Counted from the stretch's first letter, positions 27,477 to 36,493 are shown. The stretch is DNA of 64,000 bases from CAYNRE01 sp964399535 (GCA_964399535.1 CAYNRE010000027.1:62001-126000), one strand, 5' to 3'. The notes: generated by a model not told the origin, from the letters alone. Translations and numbers: made by a program.

Positions 27477-28586
27477 ATGGTTCAGAAGATCGATCGAGAT
27501 CAGCACCGGTTTCGCCAGATTGTACAGGGCAAGATTCGCCAGAATCTGCGCAAGTACATCACTCATGGCGAGATGCTCGGCCGCAAGGGGCGCGATCTGG
27601 TCAGCATTCCCTTGCCGCAGCTCGACGTGCCGCACTTTCGCTACGGCAAGAACGGCGGCGGGGGCGTGGGCCAGGGAGACGGCGAGCCCGGCACCCCCGT
27701 GGCGCCCGGAGACGACCCCCAAGGAGGCGCCGGCACCGCGGGGAGCGACCCGGGGGCCCACATTCTCGAGGTCGATGTCACGCTGGAGGAGCTGGCCGAA
27801 ATCCTGGGCCAGGAACTGGAACTGCCGCGGATCGAGCCCAAGGGGGCCACGCGCATCGACGAGACCAAGGCCCGCTACAACGGTATCCGCCGTAGCGGCC
27901 CGGAATCGCTCCGCCATTTCAAGCGTACCTACAAGGCGGCCCTACGGCGACAGATTGCCTCGGACAGCTACGATCAGGCTCGGCCCCGGATTGTGCCGCT
28001 GCCCGAGGACAAGCGCTACCGCTGGCGGCGCGAAGTGGAAGAGCCTCAGGCCAACGCGGTCATCATTTACCTGATGGACGTGTCGGGCTCGATGACCGAC
28101 GACCAGAAGCAGATCGTGCGGACCGAGGCTTTCTGGATCGATACCTGGCTCAAGAGCCAGTACGACGATCTAGACCTCCGCTACATCATTCACGATGCCG
28201 CGGCCAAAGAGGTCGACGAGCACACCTTTTACCATACCCGCGAAAGCGGCGGCACGCGGATCAGCTCGGCCTACCGGGTGTGCCTGGACTTGATCCAGCA
28301 GAAGTACCCGCCCAGCGACTGGAACATCTACGTGTTCCAGTTTTCCGACGGCGACAATTGGGGAGAGGACAACCAGACTTGCCTGCAACTGTTGGAGCAC
28401 CAGATCCTGCCGTTGGTGAACCTGTATTGCTACGGGCAGGTCGAAAGCCCCTATGGCAGCGGCGAGTATCTGAGGGCCCTGCGCGACGGGGTGACCAGCG
28501 GCCAGGACAAGCTCGTGTTGTCGGAGATTCGCAACCAGGAAGGTATTTTCGATTCGATCAAACTGTTTCTGGGTAAAGGCAAGTAA
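27477..28586 (+). CDS. YeaH/YhbH family (DUF444) von Willebrand-type protein
   Basis: 369 residues of the DUF444 family, partner of PrkA and SpoVR in nitrogen-starvation, stationary-phase or sporulation stress modules. The N terminus (DRDQHRFRQIVQGKIRQNLR) is basic. A Gly-rich linker (about residues 60-95) follows, and the C-terminal half is a vWA-like domain with IIYLMDVSGSMTDDQ, a MIDAS-type DxSxS motif. Further conserved stretches are HTFYHTRESGGTRISSAYRV and FQFSDGDNWGEDN. ATG 27477 fits family length; a TTG at 27417 is possible. The gap to prkA is 68 nt, with the 14-bp duplication in it. Confidence 0.92.
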   Translation: MVQKIDRDQHRFRQIVQGKIRQNLRKYITHGEMLGRKGRDLVSIPLPQLDVPHFRYGKNGGGGVGQGDGEPGTPVAPGDDPQGGAGTAGSDPGAHILEVDVTLEELAEILGQELELPRIEPKGATRIDETKARYNGIRRSGPESLRHFKRTYKAALRRQIASDSYDQARPRIVPLPEDKRYRWRREVEEPQANAVIIYLMDVSGSMTDDQKQIVRTEAFWIDTWLKSQYDDLDLRYIIHDAAAKEVDEHTFYHTRESGGTRISSAYRVCLDLIQQKYPPSDWNIYVFQFSDGDNWGEDNQTCLQLLEHQILPLVNLYCYGQVESPYGSGEYLRALRDGVTSGQDKLVLSEIRNQEGIFDSIKLFLGKGK

Positions 28587-28623
28587 CGCCGGCCGCCACG
28601 TGGGCCGCGAGGAGCCTCCGCCG

Positions 28624-28818
28624 ATGTATTCGCAGTCGCAAGCTCGCAACCGTCAGTATCGAGTTCGCCTGGGGCACGCCGAGGTGACGGTCCGCTGCCC
28701 CACGGCGGAAGAGGCCCTGCGGTTGGCGCGGCGGCAATTATCGCTTTTGCATCCCCGGTTGTGGGACGTGATCTACCGCGCCCAAGAAGACCGGTTCCGG
28801 ATCTCGACCGAGGAGTAG
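28624..28818 (+). CDS. Small uncharacterised protein between yeaH and spoVR
   Basis: 64-residue basic protein starting MYSQSQARNRQYRVRLGHAE, then a segment ending AEEALRLARRQLSLLHPRLW and a short C-terminal strand (RAQEDRFRISTEE). No domain recognised; the pattern strand-helix-strand looks like a small folded unit. ATG 28624 follows GAGGAG by about eight bases. It lies 37 nt after yeaH and 81 nt before spoVR, in the same orientation, so it is probably co-transcribed with the stress module and may work with it. Confidence 0.6.
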   Translation: MYSQSQARNRQYRVRLGHAEVTVRCPTAEEALRLARRQLSLLHPRLWDVIYRAQEDRFRISTEE

Positions 28819-28899
28819 CCCCCCCAGCCGAAAGGGTCGCCGGCCCCCGGAAACCGCGGCCGAAACCCGCCTTCGACGAATGAGCGAGCCAGCCCACCC

Positions 28900-30426
28900 A
28901 TGATTACCCGTCCCCAGCCATTGCCAGCGGAATTGGCCTCGTTGCAGGTCGAGATCGAGGGGTACGCGCGGGGATACGGGCTCGATTTCTACCCCACCGT
29001 GTTCGAAGTGGTGGATTACGACCAACTGAACGCCATTGCCTCGTACGGCGGGTTTCCCACGCGGTATCCCCACTGGCGTTTCGGCATGGAGTACGAACAG
29101 CTCTCCAAGGGCTATGCCTACGGGCTGCAGAAGATTTACGAGCTGGTGATCAATAACGATCCCTGCTACGCCTACCTGATGAAGTCGAACGCCCTAACCG
29201 ATCAGAAAATGGTGATGGCCCACGTGTACGGCCACGGCGATTTTTTCAAGCACAATTTCTGGTTCAGCCAGACCAACCGGAAAATGATGGATGAGATGGC
29301 CAACCACGGCAATCGCATCCGCCGCTACATGGACCAGCAGGGGGTGGAAGAGGTCGAGCAGTTCATCGACGCGGTGCTCAGCATCGACGACCTGATCGAC
29401 ATCAACCTGCCGTTCATTCGCCGGACGGTCGAGCGGCCGAAAGAGCCCGAGCAGCCGCTGGCCACGGCGCCCCCCCAGCCGGGCCGGTTCCGGGCCAAGG
29501 GCTACATGGAGTCGTTCATCAACCCTCCGTCGGTGCTGGCGGCCGAGGCCCAGCGGCTCCGCGAGCAGCAGTCGCGGCAGGAGACCCGATTTCCCGAGCG
29601 ACCCGAGCGCGATGTCATGCTGTTCCTGTTGGAACATTCGCCGCTCAAGGCCTGGCAACTCGACGTACTCTCGATGCTGCGGGAAGAGGCCTATTATTTC
29701 GCCCCCCAGGGGCAGACCAAGATTATGAACGAGGGTTGGGCCAGCTACTGGCACTCGACCATTATGACCCGCCAGGGTCTCCTGCCGGGCGACGTGGTGA
29801 ACTACTGCGACCATCACTCGGGCACCATGGCCAGCGCCCCCAACCGGCTCAACCCGTACAAGCTGGGGATCGAGCTGTTTCGCGACATCGAAGACCGCTG
29901 GAACAAGGGGCGTTTCGGCAAGGAGTATGAAGAGTGCGACGATCTGATGACCCGGCGGAATTGGAACACCGAGGTCGGCCAGGGGCGGCAGAAGATTTTT
30001 GAAGTCCGCCAGATCTACAACGATGTGACCTTCATCGACACCTTTCTGACGCTCGACTTCTGCCGCGAGCACAAGCTGTTTTCGTTCAGCTACAACCCTC
30101 AGGCCCAGCACTACGAGATCGAAAGCCGCGAGTTCGCCAAGATCAAAGACCGGCTGTTGTTTGGCATCACGAACCTGGGTCGGCCGCAAATTCAGGTCCG
30201 CGACGGCAACTACAAGAACCGCGGCGAGCTATTCCTGGAGCATGGTTACAACGGGGTTGAGCTGCAGCTTGGCTATGCCCGCGACACGCTTCGCAGCCTG
30301 TACCAGTTGTGGACCCGCCCGGTTCACCTGGAAACCCTGCTGGAAGATCAGCTCACGGTACTCTCGTTCGACGGCAGCGAACACAAGCAGCAGACGTGTA
30401 AGTCGCCTGCCTCGGTAGCGGGGTAA
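28900..30426 (+). CDS. SpoVR family protein
   Basis: 508 residues, the usual SpoVR/YcgB length. SpoVR proteins are needed for spore cortex formation in Bacillus and occur with PrkA and YeaH in many non-sporulating bacteria, where they act in stationary-phase stress; the biochemical activity is not settled. Conserved stretches include YGLDFYPTVFEVVDYDQLN, YPHWRFGMEYEQLSKGYAYG, MAHVYGHGDFFKHNFWF, ILDVLSMLREEAYYF-like QLDVLSMLREEAYYF, and MNEGWASYWHSTIM with HHSG after it. The many His and acidic residues in these blocks suggest a metal site. Last clear member of the module; a 160-residue unknown follows. Confidence 0.95.
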   Translation: MITRPQPLPAELASLQVEIEGYARGYGLDFYPTVFEVVDYDQLNAIASYGGFPTRYPHWRFGMEYEQLSKGYAYGLQKIYELVINNDPCYAYLMKSNALTDQKMVMAHVYGHGDFFKHNFWFSQTNRKMMDEMANHGNRIRRYMDQQGVEEVEQFIDAVLSIDDLIDINLPFIRRTVERPKEPEQPLATAPPQPGRFRAKGYMESFINPPSVLAAEAQRLREQQSRQETRFPERPERDVMLFLLEHSPLKAWQLDVLSMLREEAYYFAPQGQTKIMNEGWASYWHSTIMTRQGLLPGDVVNYCDHHSGTMASAPNRLNPYKLGIELFRDIEDRWNKGRFGKEYEECDDLMTRRNWNTEVGQGRQKIFEVRQIYNDVTFIDTFLTLDFCREHKLFSFSYNPQAQHYEIESREFAKIKDRLLFGITNLGRPQIQVRDGNYKNRGELFLEHGYNGVELQLGYARDTLRSLYQLWTRPVHLETLLEDQLTVLSFDGSEHKQQTCKSPASVAG

Positions 30427-30639
30427 GTGGCTGCAAGGGGGTTGAATCTAGGGCTTCGAGCCCGGCACCCGCCGCAAAGGACGCAAGTCGGGCCGAAGCC
30501 TGGAACGAAGAATGAGATAGCGGAGTGTCCCGCGGCGGGGCGACCTGCCCTGGGGCGAGCCGTTCGAACGCGTGAGTCCACCACACCGCATCGGCGCCGG
30601 AACCGCCGATGTGAATTCCGCCCACGCCTCGAGGTACGC

Positions 30640-31122
30640 ATGGCCAACAGTCTTCACACCGCCTTCGGGCAAGCGCTGGCCGCGTTTCCCCATTTCTCCC
30701 AGGATGTTCAGGCCCTGACCGTTGCCGAGGGAGGCGACGCGCTGGTCTGCCGCCTGGTGGCTCTGGATTCGCTGGCGGCCTCGTTTCTAGAGCTCAGGCT
30801 CGAGACCCCGCGCTTGGCTGGTGCCACGCCCGAGGAGCTGAAGGCCCTCAGCGAGCGGCTTTCGCAGCGGCTCAATTACTTGCTTGAGCCCATTCGGCCG
30901 ATCGAGCTCGACGCCGAGCGCTGCGTGGTGCAACTGCGTTCCTTGCCGCCGGGCCGGGACCAGGATCGCACGCTGTACTACGAACTACTGGCCCAGCGAG
31001 GCGGCTGGTTGCAGTTGACCCGCTATTCCCAGGGCTCGGGGCAACCCCGCGAGCCAGTTTCAGCCCAGGTCACTCGCGAGGTGCTGCTGCGGCTGGCCGG
31101 CGACCTGGCCTCGGCGGTTTAG
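30640..31122 (+). CDS. Conserved-looking hypothetical protein after spoVR
   Basis: 160 residues, soluble, no signal peptide or membrane segment. It begins MANSLHTAFGQALAAFPHFS and has an alternating helix-strand pattern with LSERLSQRLNYLLEPIRPIE in the middle and LYYELLAQRGGWLQLTRYSQ near the C terminus. I do not recognise a family. ATG 30640 has GAGG five bases upstream; the frame is open to 30427 but that part is Arg/Pro-rich and unconvincing. It lies about 210 nt after spoVR on the same strand and could still be part of that transcript. Confidence 0.7.
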   Translation: MANSLHTAFGQALAAFPHFSQDVQALTVAEGGDALVCRLVALDSLAASFLELRLETPRLAGATPEELKALSERLSQRLNYLLEPIRPIELDAERCVVQLRSLPPGRDQDRTLYYELLAQRGGWLQLTRYSQGSGQPREPVSAQVTREVLLRLAGDLASAV

Positions 31123-31735
31123 GGGTCGGACGAACTTTGCGCTGCCCCGACATTTGTTGATCGTGGATGGGTCGGACGCCCGCGCTGCCGTGGGGGGAGG
31201 GTTCCCCGAATTTGCCGGTCCGTCCGCGCTCCGAGCATCCCGGACCAGGGCAGTTTCCGCTCGGCGGGAGCCGTTCCGCGCGGCGTTCGCCGGCCGGTTG
31301 CGGTTTTGTCGCCGAAAAACCGGTGATTCGAGGGCCATTTTGGGGCCGAATTGCTCTTGTCTCCGGGGGGCCGCTTCGGCATCATGCCGCCTCGAATTTC
31401 GTCCCCCTTTTCCCACGGTGTTTCGGCCCGAAACGTCCATTCTTCGCGAGCCTCGCAAGGGGCTCGCGGCCGATCGGGAAGGATCCCCTCGGCGGATGCG
31501 GCACCGGGCTGCTCGTCTCGCTCAATCGGCAAGGAAGTCGCCACCTCCGAGTCGGGGTTTCCCAGCGTGGTTGTCGCTGCGCGCCGTTAGGGCGGCCAGC
31601 GCGGCTCGCTCGCGGTCAAACTTCACTCGGTCACTTCTCGTCGGTTCGACCAGTCCGCCGGCCTTGCAGCTGCGCGCGACTGGCCTGGTAGCGAACGCGC
31701 CCCCGTGGGTTGGTCGCCACGAGAGGAACCATCGC
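31123..31735. other. Intergenic region before the thioredoxin-trypsin gene
   Basis: About 610 nt. An 8-bp hairpin (CGCGAGCC 31445-31452 with GGCTCGCG 31461-31468) lacks a T run. The plus frame is open from 31154 through the region into the next gene, giving 194 Arg/Ser/Ala-rich residues with no family resemblance; I read this as GC-driven openness, not coding sequence. No promoter stands out. Confidence 0.45.
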
Positions 31736-33475
31736 ATGGGCGGAGCACTGGCCACGTGGGCTTTGTCGGCATCGCTGTTGGGGGCCGGCCAAACGGCCCT
31801 GCTCGACTTCTCGGCCACCTGGTGTGGCCCCTGCCGGCAAATGGAACCCGTGGTGCGGCAGCTCGAAGAGGCGGGCTTCCCGGTCCAACGCATCGACATC
31901 GACCAGCAGCCCGACCTGGCCAAACGCTTCCGAATCGAAGGGGTGCCCACGTTTGTACTGGTGGTCGATGGCCAGGAAGTCGATCGCCTGGTGGGTGCCG
32001 CCAGCTACGCTGAGCTGACCCAACTGGTCACTCGGGGAACCACGACGGCCGAAGGAGCCCGCGATCAACTGGCCGACGCCGCCCATTCGGTCGTGCCGGC
32101 GGTGAAGACCGCTGCCTCGGCCCTGGGAGCCGCCACCGTGGGTGCCATCCGAGGGCTGGCCCCCTGGCGCGGCGGCGGCGGCGAGCAACCGGAGGCCGCG
32201 CCTGCCTGGCCCGCTGCGACCACGGATTTGCCGCTGGAACAATCGATCCAGCCGCTACCACCCGCACAGCTTGCGGCGCTGCCGGCAGGTGGTGCGCCGG
32301 CCTCAACTGCGATTCCCGCCGCGGCACCGGCTGCCGCGGCGCCGGCGAGCGGGGCACCGGCTCCGCTTCCCACCGACCTGGTTCAGGTTGCCGCCCGGCT
32401 CAAGGTTGACGACGCCACGGGTCACTCGTTCGGCACGGGCACGGTCATTCACAGCACGGCCAGCGAGGCCTGGGTACTAACCTGCGGCCATATTTTCCGC
32501 GATTCTCAAGGGCAAGGGCACATTTCGGTCGATTTGTTCGGCCCCGACGCCCCGCAGGGTTTGCCTGGAGAGGTTGTCTCCTTCGACCTGAAACGCGACA
32601 TCGGCCTGGTCCGGATTCGGCCCGGCCGACCGGTTACTTCGGCTCGCGTGGCCCCGCCGGGCTACAAGCTCTCGGCGGGCGATCCGGTGGTCACGATCGG
32701 CTGCGACAACGGGGCCGACCCCACGGCGCTGGCAAGCCAGATTACGGCGGTCGACAAGTATCTGGGCCCGCCGAACGTGGAAGTGGCGGGCCAGCCGGTT
32801 CAAGGGCGCTCGGGCGGTGGGCTCTTTTCGGCCGATGGCCAGGTGATTGGCGTTTGCAACGCGGCCGATCCGCAGGACAACGAGGGGCTGTTCGCGGCCC
32901 TGGGGGCCATTCACGAGCAGCTTAGCGAAGCGGGCCTGGCCCAATTGGCTAACCCAGGCGGATTCCCCGTGGCCGGCAGCCAGCTCACCGCGGCCCCGCC
33001 CGCCATGCCCGATCGAATGCCTCTTCTAGCCTCGCAACTTGCGGCGGCCGAGGCCCCCACGGCCGTAACCGATCCGGCCGCGGCGAGCATCGTTCCAACT
33101 TCGGCCAGCATCGTGCCCGCTTCGGCAGCCCCCGAGGGGCTTTCGCTCGAAGAGCAGGCCGCGATCGACGCCATTCAATCGGCCGCCGGCGGCGCCGAGG
33201 TAATCTGTGTCATCCGCTCGCTCGACAACCCCCGAGCCAAGAGCGAAATCATCGTGCTCGACCGCGCTTCGCCCGGCTTCTTGCGTCAACTGGCCGCCGA
33301 GCGCCAGGTTCAAGACGCCCGGTACCTTACTTCGGGCCATCGCCCGCTGCCGAGCACCGCGGGCACCCGGCCAGTTGCCAGCCCGGGTCACCCGGCCTCG
33401 GCTGTCAGGCGGCCGGCTCCGGTTGCCGCCCGGCCGGCGCCGGTTGGTTCGCCGCGTGCGAACTGGCAACGGTAG
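31736..33475 (+). CDS. Thioredoxin fused to a trypsin-like serine protease domain
   Basis: 579 residues. Residues 20-105 are a thioredoxin fold with C30 and C33 in ATWCGPCRQME and the cis-Pro motif GVPTFVLVVDG. After an Ala/Pro-rich linker comes a trypsin-like domain (about 220-400) with H252 in VLTCGHIFRD, D288 in LKRDIGLVRI and S359 in GRSGGGLFSADGQVIGVCN. An Ala/Pro-rich C-terminal region follows, including a short helical part (EEQAAIDAIQSA). The N terminus (MGGALATWALSASLLGAGQT) is only weakly signal-like. The fusion suggests a redox-linked protease in the envelope. ATG 31736 follows AGAGGAA by eight bases. Confidence 0.88.
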   Translation: MGGALATWALSASLLGAGQTALLDFSATWCGPCRQMEPVVRQLEEAGFPVQRIDIDQQPDLAKRFRIEGVPTFVLVVDGQEVDRLVGAASYAELTQLVTRGTTTAEGARDQLADAAHSVVPAVKTAASALGAATVGAIRGLAPWRGGGGEQPEAAPAWPAATTDLPLEQSIQPLPPAQLAALPAGGAPASTAIPAAAPAAAAPASGAPAPLPTDLVQVAARLKVDDATGHSFGTGTVIHSTASEAWVLTCGHIFRDSQGQGHISVDLFGPDAPQGLPGEVVSFDLKRDIGLVRIRPGRPVTSARVAPPGYKLSAGDPVVTIGCDNGADPTALASQITAVDKYLGPPNVEVAGQPVQGRSGGGLFSADGQVIGVCNAADPQDNEGLFAALGAIHEQLSEAGLAQLANPGGFPVAGSQLTAAPPAMPDRMPLLASQLAAAEAPTAVTDPAAASIVPTSASIVPASAAPEGLSLEEQAAIDAIQSAAGGAEVICVIRSLDNPRAKSEIIVLDRASPGFLRQLAAERQVQDARYLTSGHRPLPSTAGTRPVASPGHPASAVRRPAPVAARPAPVGSPRANWQR

Positions 33476-33487
33476 CCGTGGTTGAAA

Positions 33488-33509
33488 GCGGGCATCGGGC
33501 CGTGCCCGC
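33488..33509. terminator. Hairpin between convergent genes, weak terminator candidate
   Basis: GCGGGCA (33488-33494) pairs with TGCCCGC (33503-33509) around an eight-base loop. It lies between the stop codons of two convergent genes but has no T run on either strand, so intrinsic termination is doubtful. Confidence 0.3.
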
Positions 33510-33536
33510 CGGCCGCCGAGTGATGGCCGGGGCAGG

Positions 33537-35795
33537 CTAGTCGGCGTACACCTGGGTAAATTCTTCCTCGATCAGGCCCTGCTGGTCGGCGTCGCTGCGG
33601 ACCAGCGCCTGGAAGCGGGCCCGCCCCGACGCTTCGCACCGCACTTGCACCCGGTACACCAGCGATTGACCAGGCTCGAGCCGGTCGATCACCGCGAAGC
33701 CCACCTGGTTCGAGCCAACCTGGGCGGCGGTCGCGCCGTCGGCTTGGACGATCTGAATTTGGTCGCTCGCCCGGCAGACCAACTGCACGTGGTCGGCGGC
33801 GATCGAACCGCGGTTCTCGACGTGAATCTCGTACTGGGTCCGCCCGGCGACCTCGATGGGGTCGTCCTGGTCGTAGACCTCCAAGGCCAGCACCGCCACG
33901 CCGTCGACCTCGGTCAAGGTTTCCGCGGGTACTGGTTCGCCACCGTCGAAGTGGGCCACGGCTTCGAGCACCTTTTGGCCCAATTGCTTAGGAACCAGCC
34001 GCAGGCCCAGCCGGGTCGTTTGTTGGCCCGGCAGATGGCCTACTTGCCAAACGACCCGCCCGGTGTGTCCGTCGTAGCTGCCGCCGGCGTTGGCTTCGAT
34101 GAATTGAAATCCCTCGGGCACCTGCTGGAAAACCTCGACGTTTTCGACCGCGGCCGGGCCTGGGTTTTCGACCGTCAGCACGTAGGTGGCCGGGCGATCG
34201 ACAAACCGCCGCTGCGGGCCGTCGATGACCAGGTTCAGTGTGGGGGCGGCCACCAGGCACTGGCTTTCCTGCCGCGCCAACACCTGCTCGCCACAGGTAA
34301 CGGCCCACTGCATCTGGGCGCTGCCCGCCTGCCGGCCCAGCAGCGGCACATCGATCGTCCGGGTTTCGCCCGCCGCCAGGGTTCCTAGTCCGAACCGGGC
34401 CCGCTGTCCCTGGGCATGGCTCAGGTGGTCGTCGAACTGGGCATGGAGCACCGCCTGGGTGGCGGCACCTCGGCCGACATTGCGCACGGTAGCCCGCACC
34501 GTAAAGGGCTGATCGAGTGCCCCCTCGGTAGCGCCGGCCACTTCGAGCACCAATTCGGGCTCCACGATCTCAATGGCCTCGACCGGCGATTGCCGGAAGC
34601 TGACCGCGGTCTGAGGCTGAATCGGCTCGGCCGAGGTGGGCGTGACGAGGAGCGTGATCGATTCTTCCTGCCCCGCGGCGATGGAACCCCACTGCCAGAA
34701 TTGTTCCGTGCCCTGCGACTGCCCGGCCGGCTGACAAGCGTCGAGCCGAGCGTGTTCGGGCAGTTCGACCACGAGTTGCACTCCCTCGGCGGCGGCGTCG
34801 CCGGTGTTACGCACCGTAAGCTGGCAGGTTGCCTGTTGTCCCAGGCTGATCAGCCGGGGCGAGCTCCAGCCGATCGTGAGCTGGGGCCTTCCGCCAGACA
34901 AGGTGGTCGCCGACTGCGGCCCAGCCAGGCTGCCGGATGTCAGATGCTCATCGACGGGATTCTCGCTGTCCGCCGAGTCGGGCGAGTTAGCATCGAGCGG
35001 AGCGAGCCGGTGGGCCGGCTCGCTGTCGGTTCGCAGTCCAGGTGTTTCGTAGCTGGTTCGCTGCACCGGGCGGGCCTGAGGCCGAACCGGGTTACGGTCG
35101 GCAAAGGGATTCCCGGCGCCCGAGCGATGCGAAGCGCTCCAGGCCGCGCCGGTTGCGCTACGAGCAAGCGCTGCTGGCGTGTGGGCGGAATTTGGTCGCG
35201 AGGGCAGGGCCGCGCCGCGAGGCGTGGGTCGCAAACTGGGCTGTTGCGGCGACATCGTCAGGCCTTCGCTGGTGCCGAATGGATCGAACGCCGGCTGGGC
35301 CGCGACGCGTGGAGCAGACGGTGTAGGTGTCGCGCCGTCGCCTTCGGGCTCGAGCGCGTCGAACTCGGCGGTCCAGCGGTCGAATTGTTGGTCGATGCGG
35401 CTTGCACCTTCGCAATCGAAGCAGGGTGCGGAGTGGTCGCACGCAGCATCCTGGCACGCAGCATCCTGGCACGCAGCATCTTGGCACGCAGCATCTTGGC
35501 AAGCAGCGTCTTGGCATGCAGTGTCCTGCCAAAGCTCGTAGTCCGCGCCGCTAGCGGTCGTCGACTCGTCGGCGACGTCGCCGGCTTCCACCCAGCCCGA
35601 GTCATCGGGCAGGCTATCCAGGTCGTGCCAGGCTTGGTCGGTCGAACCGGCGACTTCGTCGGCTCGCACCTGCGCCGTCCGGCCAGCGGCGGCCAGGCTG
35701 TCGGCCAACTCGACGATCCAACTGGCCGAGTCGAAGGGGAGTGATACCGCCGCCAAGATCAGCAGGCCGACGACCAGACGTGCGACTCGTTTCAT
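33537..35795 (-). CDS. Exported DUF11-type repeat protein with Cys pentapeptide block
   Basis: 752 residues. The N terminus MKRVARLVVGLLILAAVSLP is a signal peptide or anchor. Residues about 88-118 are a tandem CQDAA repeat followed by the Cys-rich ACDHSAPCFDCEG. A Ser/Pro/Ala-rich linker leads to about four Ig-like DUF11/CARDB-type units from residue 300 onward, with signatures LTVRNTGDAAAEGVQLVVEL, ATVRNVGRGAATQAVL, YVLTVENPGPAAVENVEV and YEIHVENRGSIAADHVQLVC. Proteins of this type are cell-surface or adhesive; here that is an inference from architecture. The start ATG 35793-35795 directly precedes the signal; the longer frame to 35909 is not used. Confidence 0.85.
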   Translation of the reverse strand: MKRVARLVVGLLILAAVSLPFDSASWIVELADSLAAAGRTAQVRADEVAGSTDQAWHDLDSLPDDSGWVEAGDVADESTTASGADYELWQDTACQDAACQDAACQDAACQDAACQDAACDHSAPCFDCEGASRIDQQFDRWTAEFDALEPEGDGATPTPSAPRVAAQPAFDPFGTSEGLTMSPQQPSLRPTPRGAALPSRPNSAHTPAALARSATGAAWSASHRSGAGNPFADRNPVRPQARPVQRTSYETPGLRTDSEPAHRLAPLDANSPDSADSENPVDEHLTSGSLAGPQSATTLSGGRPQLTIGWSSPRLISLGQQATCQLTVRNTGDAAAEGVQLVVELPEHARLDACQPAGQSQGTEQFWQWGSIAAGQEESITLLVTPTSAEPIQPQTAVSFRQSPVEAIEIVEPELVLEVAGATEGALDQPFTVRATVRNVGRGAATQAVLHAQFDDHLSHAQGQRARFGLGTLAAGETRTIDVPLLGRQAGSAQMQWAVTCGEQVLARQESQCLVAAPTLNLVIDGPQRRFVDRPATYVLTVENPGPAAVENVEVFQQVPEGFQFIEANAGGSYDGHTGRVVWQVGHLPGQQTTRLGLRLVPKQLGQKVLEAVAHFDGGEPVPAETLTEVDGVAVLALEVYDQDDPIEVAGRTQYEIHVENRGSIAADHVQLVCRASDQIQIVQADGATAAQVGSNQVGFAVIDRLEPGQSLVYRVQVRCEASGRARFQALVRSDADQQGLIEEEFTQVYAD
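35443..35532. repeat. Six 15-bp tandem repeats coding for CQDAA
   Basis: Units of the type GCAGCATCCTGGCAC at 35443, 35458, 35473, 35488, 35503 and 35518. The last two are more diverged (GCAGCGTCTTGGCAT, GCAGTGTCCTGCCAA). On the minus strand each encodes the pentapeptide with one Cys. A 15-bp unit keeps the frame when copy number changes. Confidence 0.9.
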
Positions 35796-36106
35796 GACAC
35801 CGATTCCCTCAGCGAGAACGGAGAAGCGCATGCGGCTCGCGACCGGCACCTGGCCGGACGAAACCGCGCAGGTAGCATGGCGCGCCGGTTCGCGGACCGA
35901 ATCCGGCACGGGGAAGATCGACCCGAGCGCGGTGGCAGATTCAGCCGAAGGGGGAAAATTTTCCGGTCAGCGTGAGTTTGCGGGCGCCGGGCCTCGGCGA
36001 GCTGGCTGACTAGGGAAACTGCGCGTCCGAGGTGAACACGGGGTCCAGAGTCTGGCGTGGGAGGGTCCTGCCGCCGGCCCGCCGAGACGTGGCTTGTCGT
36101 GGCCGC
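35796..36106. other. Intergenic region with an AT-rich palindrome
   Basis: About 310 nt upstream of the DUF11 gene and downstream of the next minus-strand gene. GGAAAATTTTCC at 35953-35964 is a perfect 12-bp palindrome in an otherwise GC-rich stretch, about 160 bases before the DUF11 start. It could be an operator or an upstream promoter element. Confidence 0.35.
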
Positions 36107-36493
36107 TCATTGGGTGGTTAGCGGCGGCAAGAGAACGAGCGCCAAGCCGGCCACCGCCAGAAGCATGACCAGCGCGCCCCAGCGAACGTGGCCTAACCAA
36201 AGCGCGTGGGTGCCGCCCCCCAGCCAGGCGCCGGTTGCCACCAGAAAGGCGGCCCCGCTCGGGGGTGGTCCCAGCGGCACGGCGACTGCGGCCGCCAGCG
36301 CGGCGCCGAGGGCCACGCCCGGCCAGGCGGTACCTCGGGTTTGCCAAAGCGTGAGCGCCACCGGGGTCAGCATGACCCCCAGCACGATCCAGGTGGCCGG
36401 TTCGAACCAGCGGATGGCCGCCATCGCCAGGGCGGCGACCGAGACGGCTGCCAGCATTCCCTGCAAGCTGAACTGGCGCGCGGAGCTGGGCAT
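36107..36493 (-). CDS. Small membrane protein of planctomycete type
   Basis: 128 residues with about four hydrophobic segments. It starts MPSSARQFSLQGMLAAVSVA; a start of the form R-F-S-L-x-x-L-L followed by a membrane helix is very common in planctomycete membrane proteins. Other spans include IVLGVMLTPVALTL, GVALGAALAAAVAVPLG and LVMLLAVAGLALVLLPPL. Function unknown. I chose ATG 36491-36493; an upstream Met at 36553 would add a Cys-containing hydrophilic segment. Divergent from the desaturase gene. Confidence 0.65.
   Translation of the reverse strand: MPSSARQFSLQGMLAAVSVAALAMAAIRWFEPATWIVLGVMLTPVALTLWQTRGTAWPGVALGAALAAAVAVPLGPPPSGAAFLVATGAWLGGGTHALWLGHVRWGALVMLLAVAGLALVLLPPLTTQ

Noticed and set aside
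31154..31735. N-terminal extension of the thioredoxin-trypsin gene
   Set aside because: 194 Arg/Ser/Ala-rich residues without homology, and the ribosome binding site is at 31736, not 31154.
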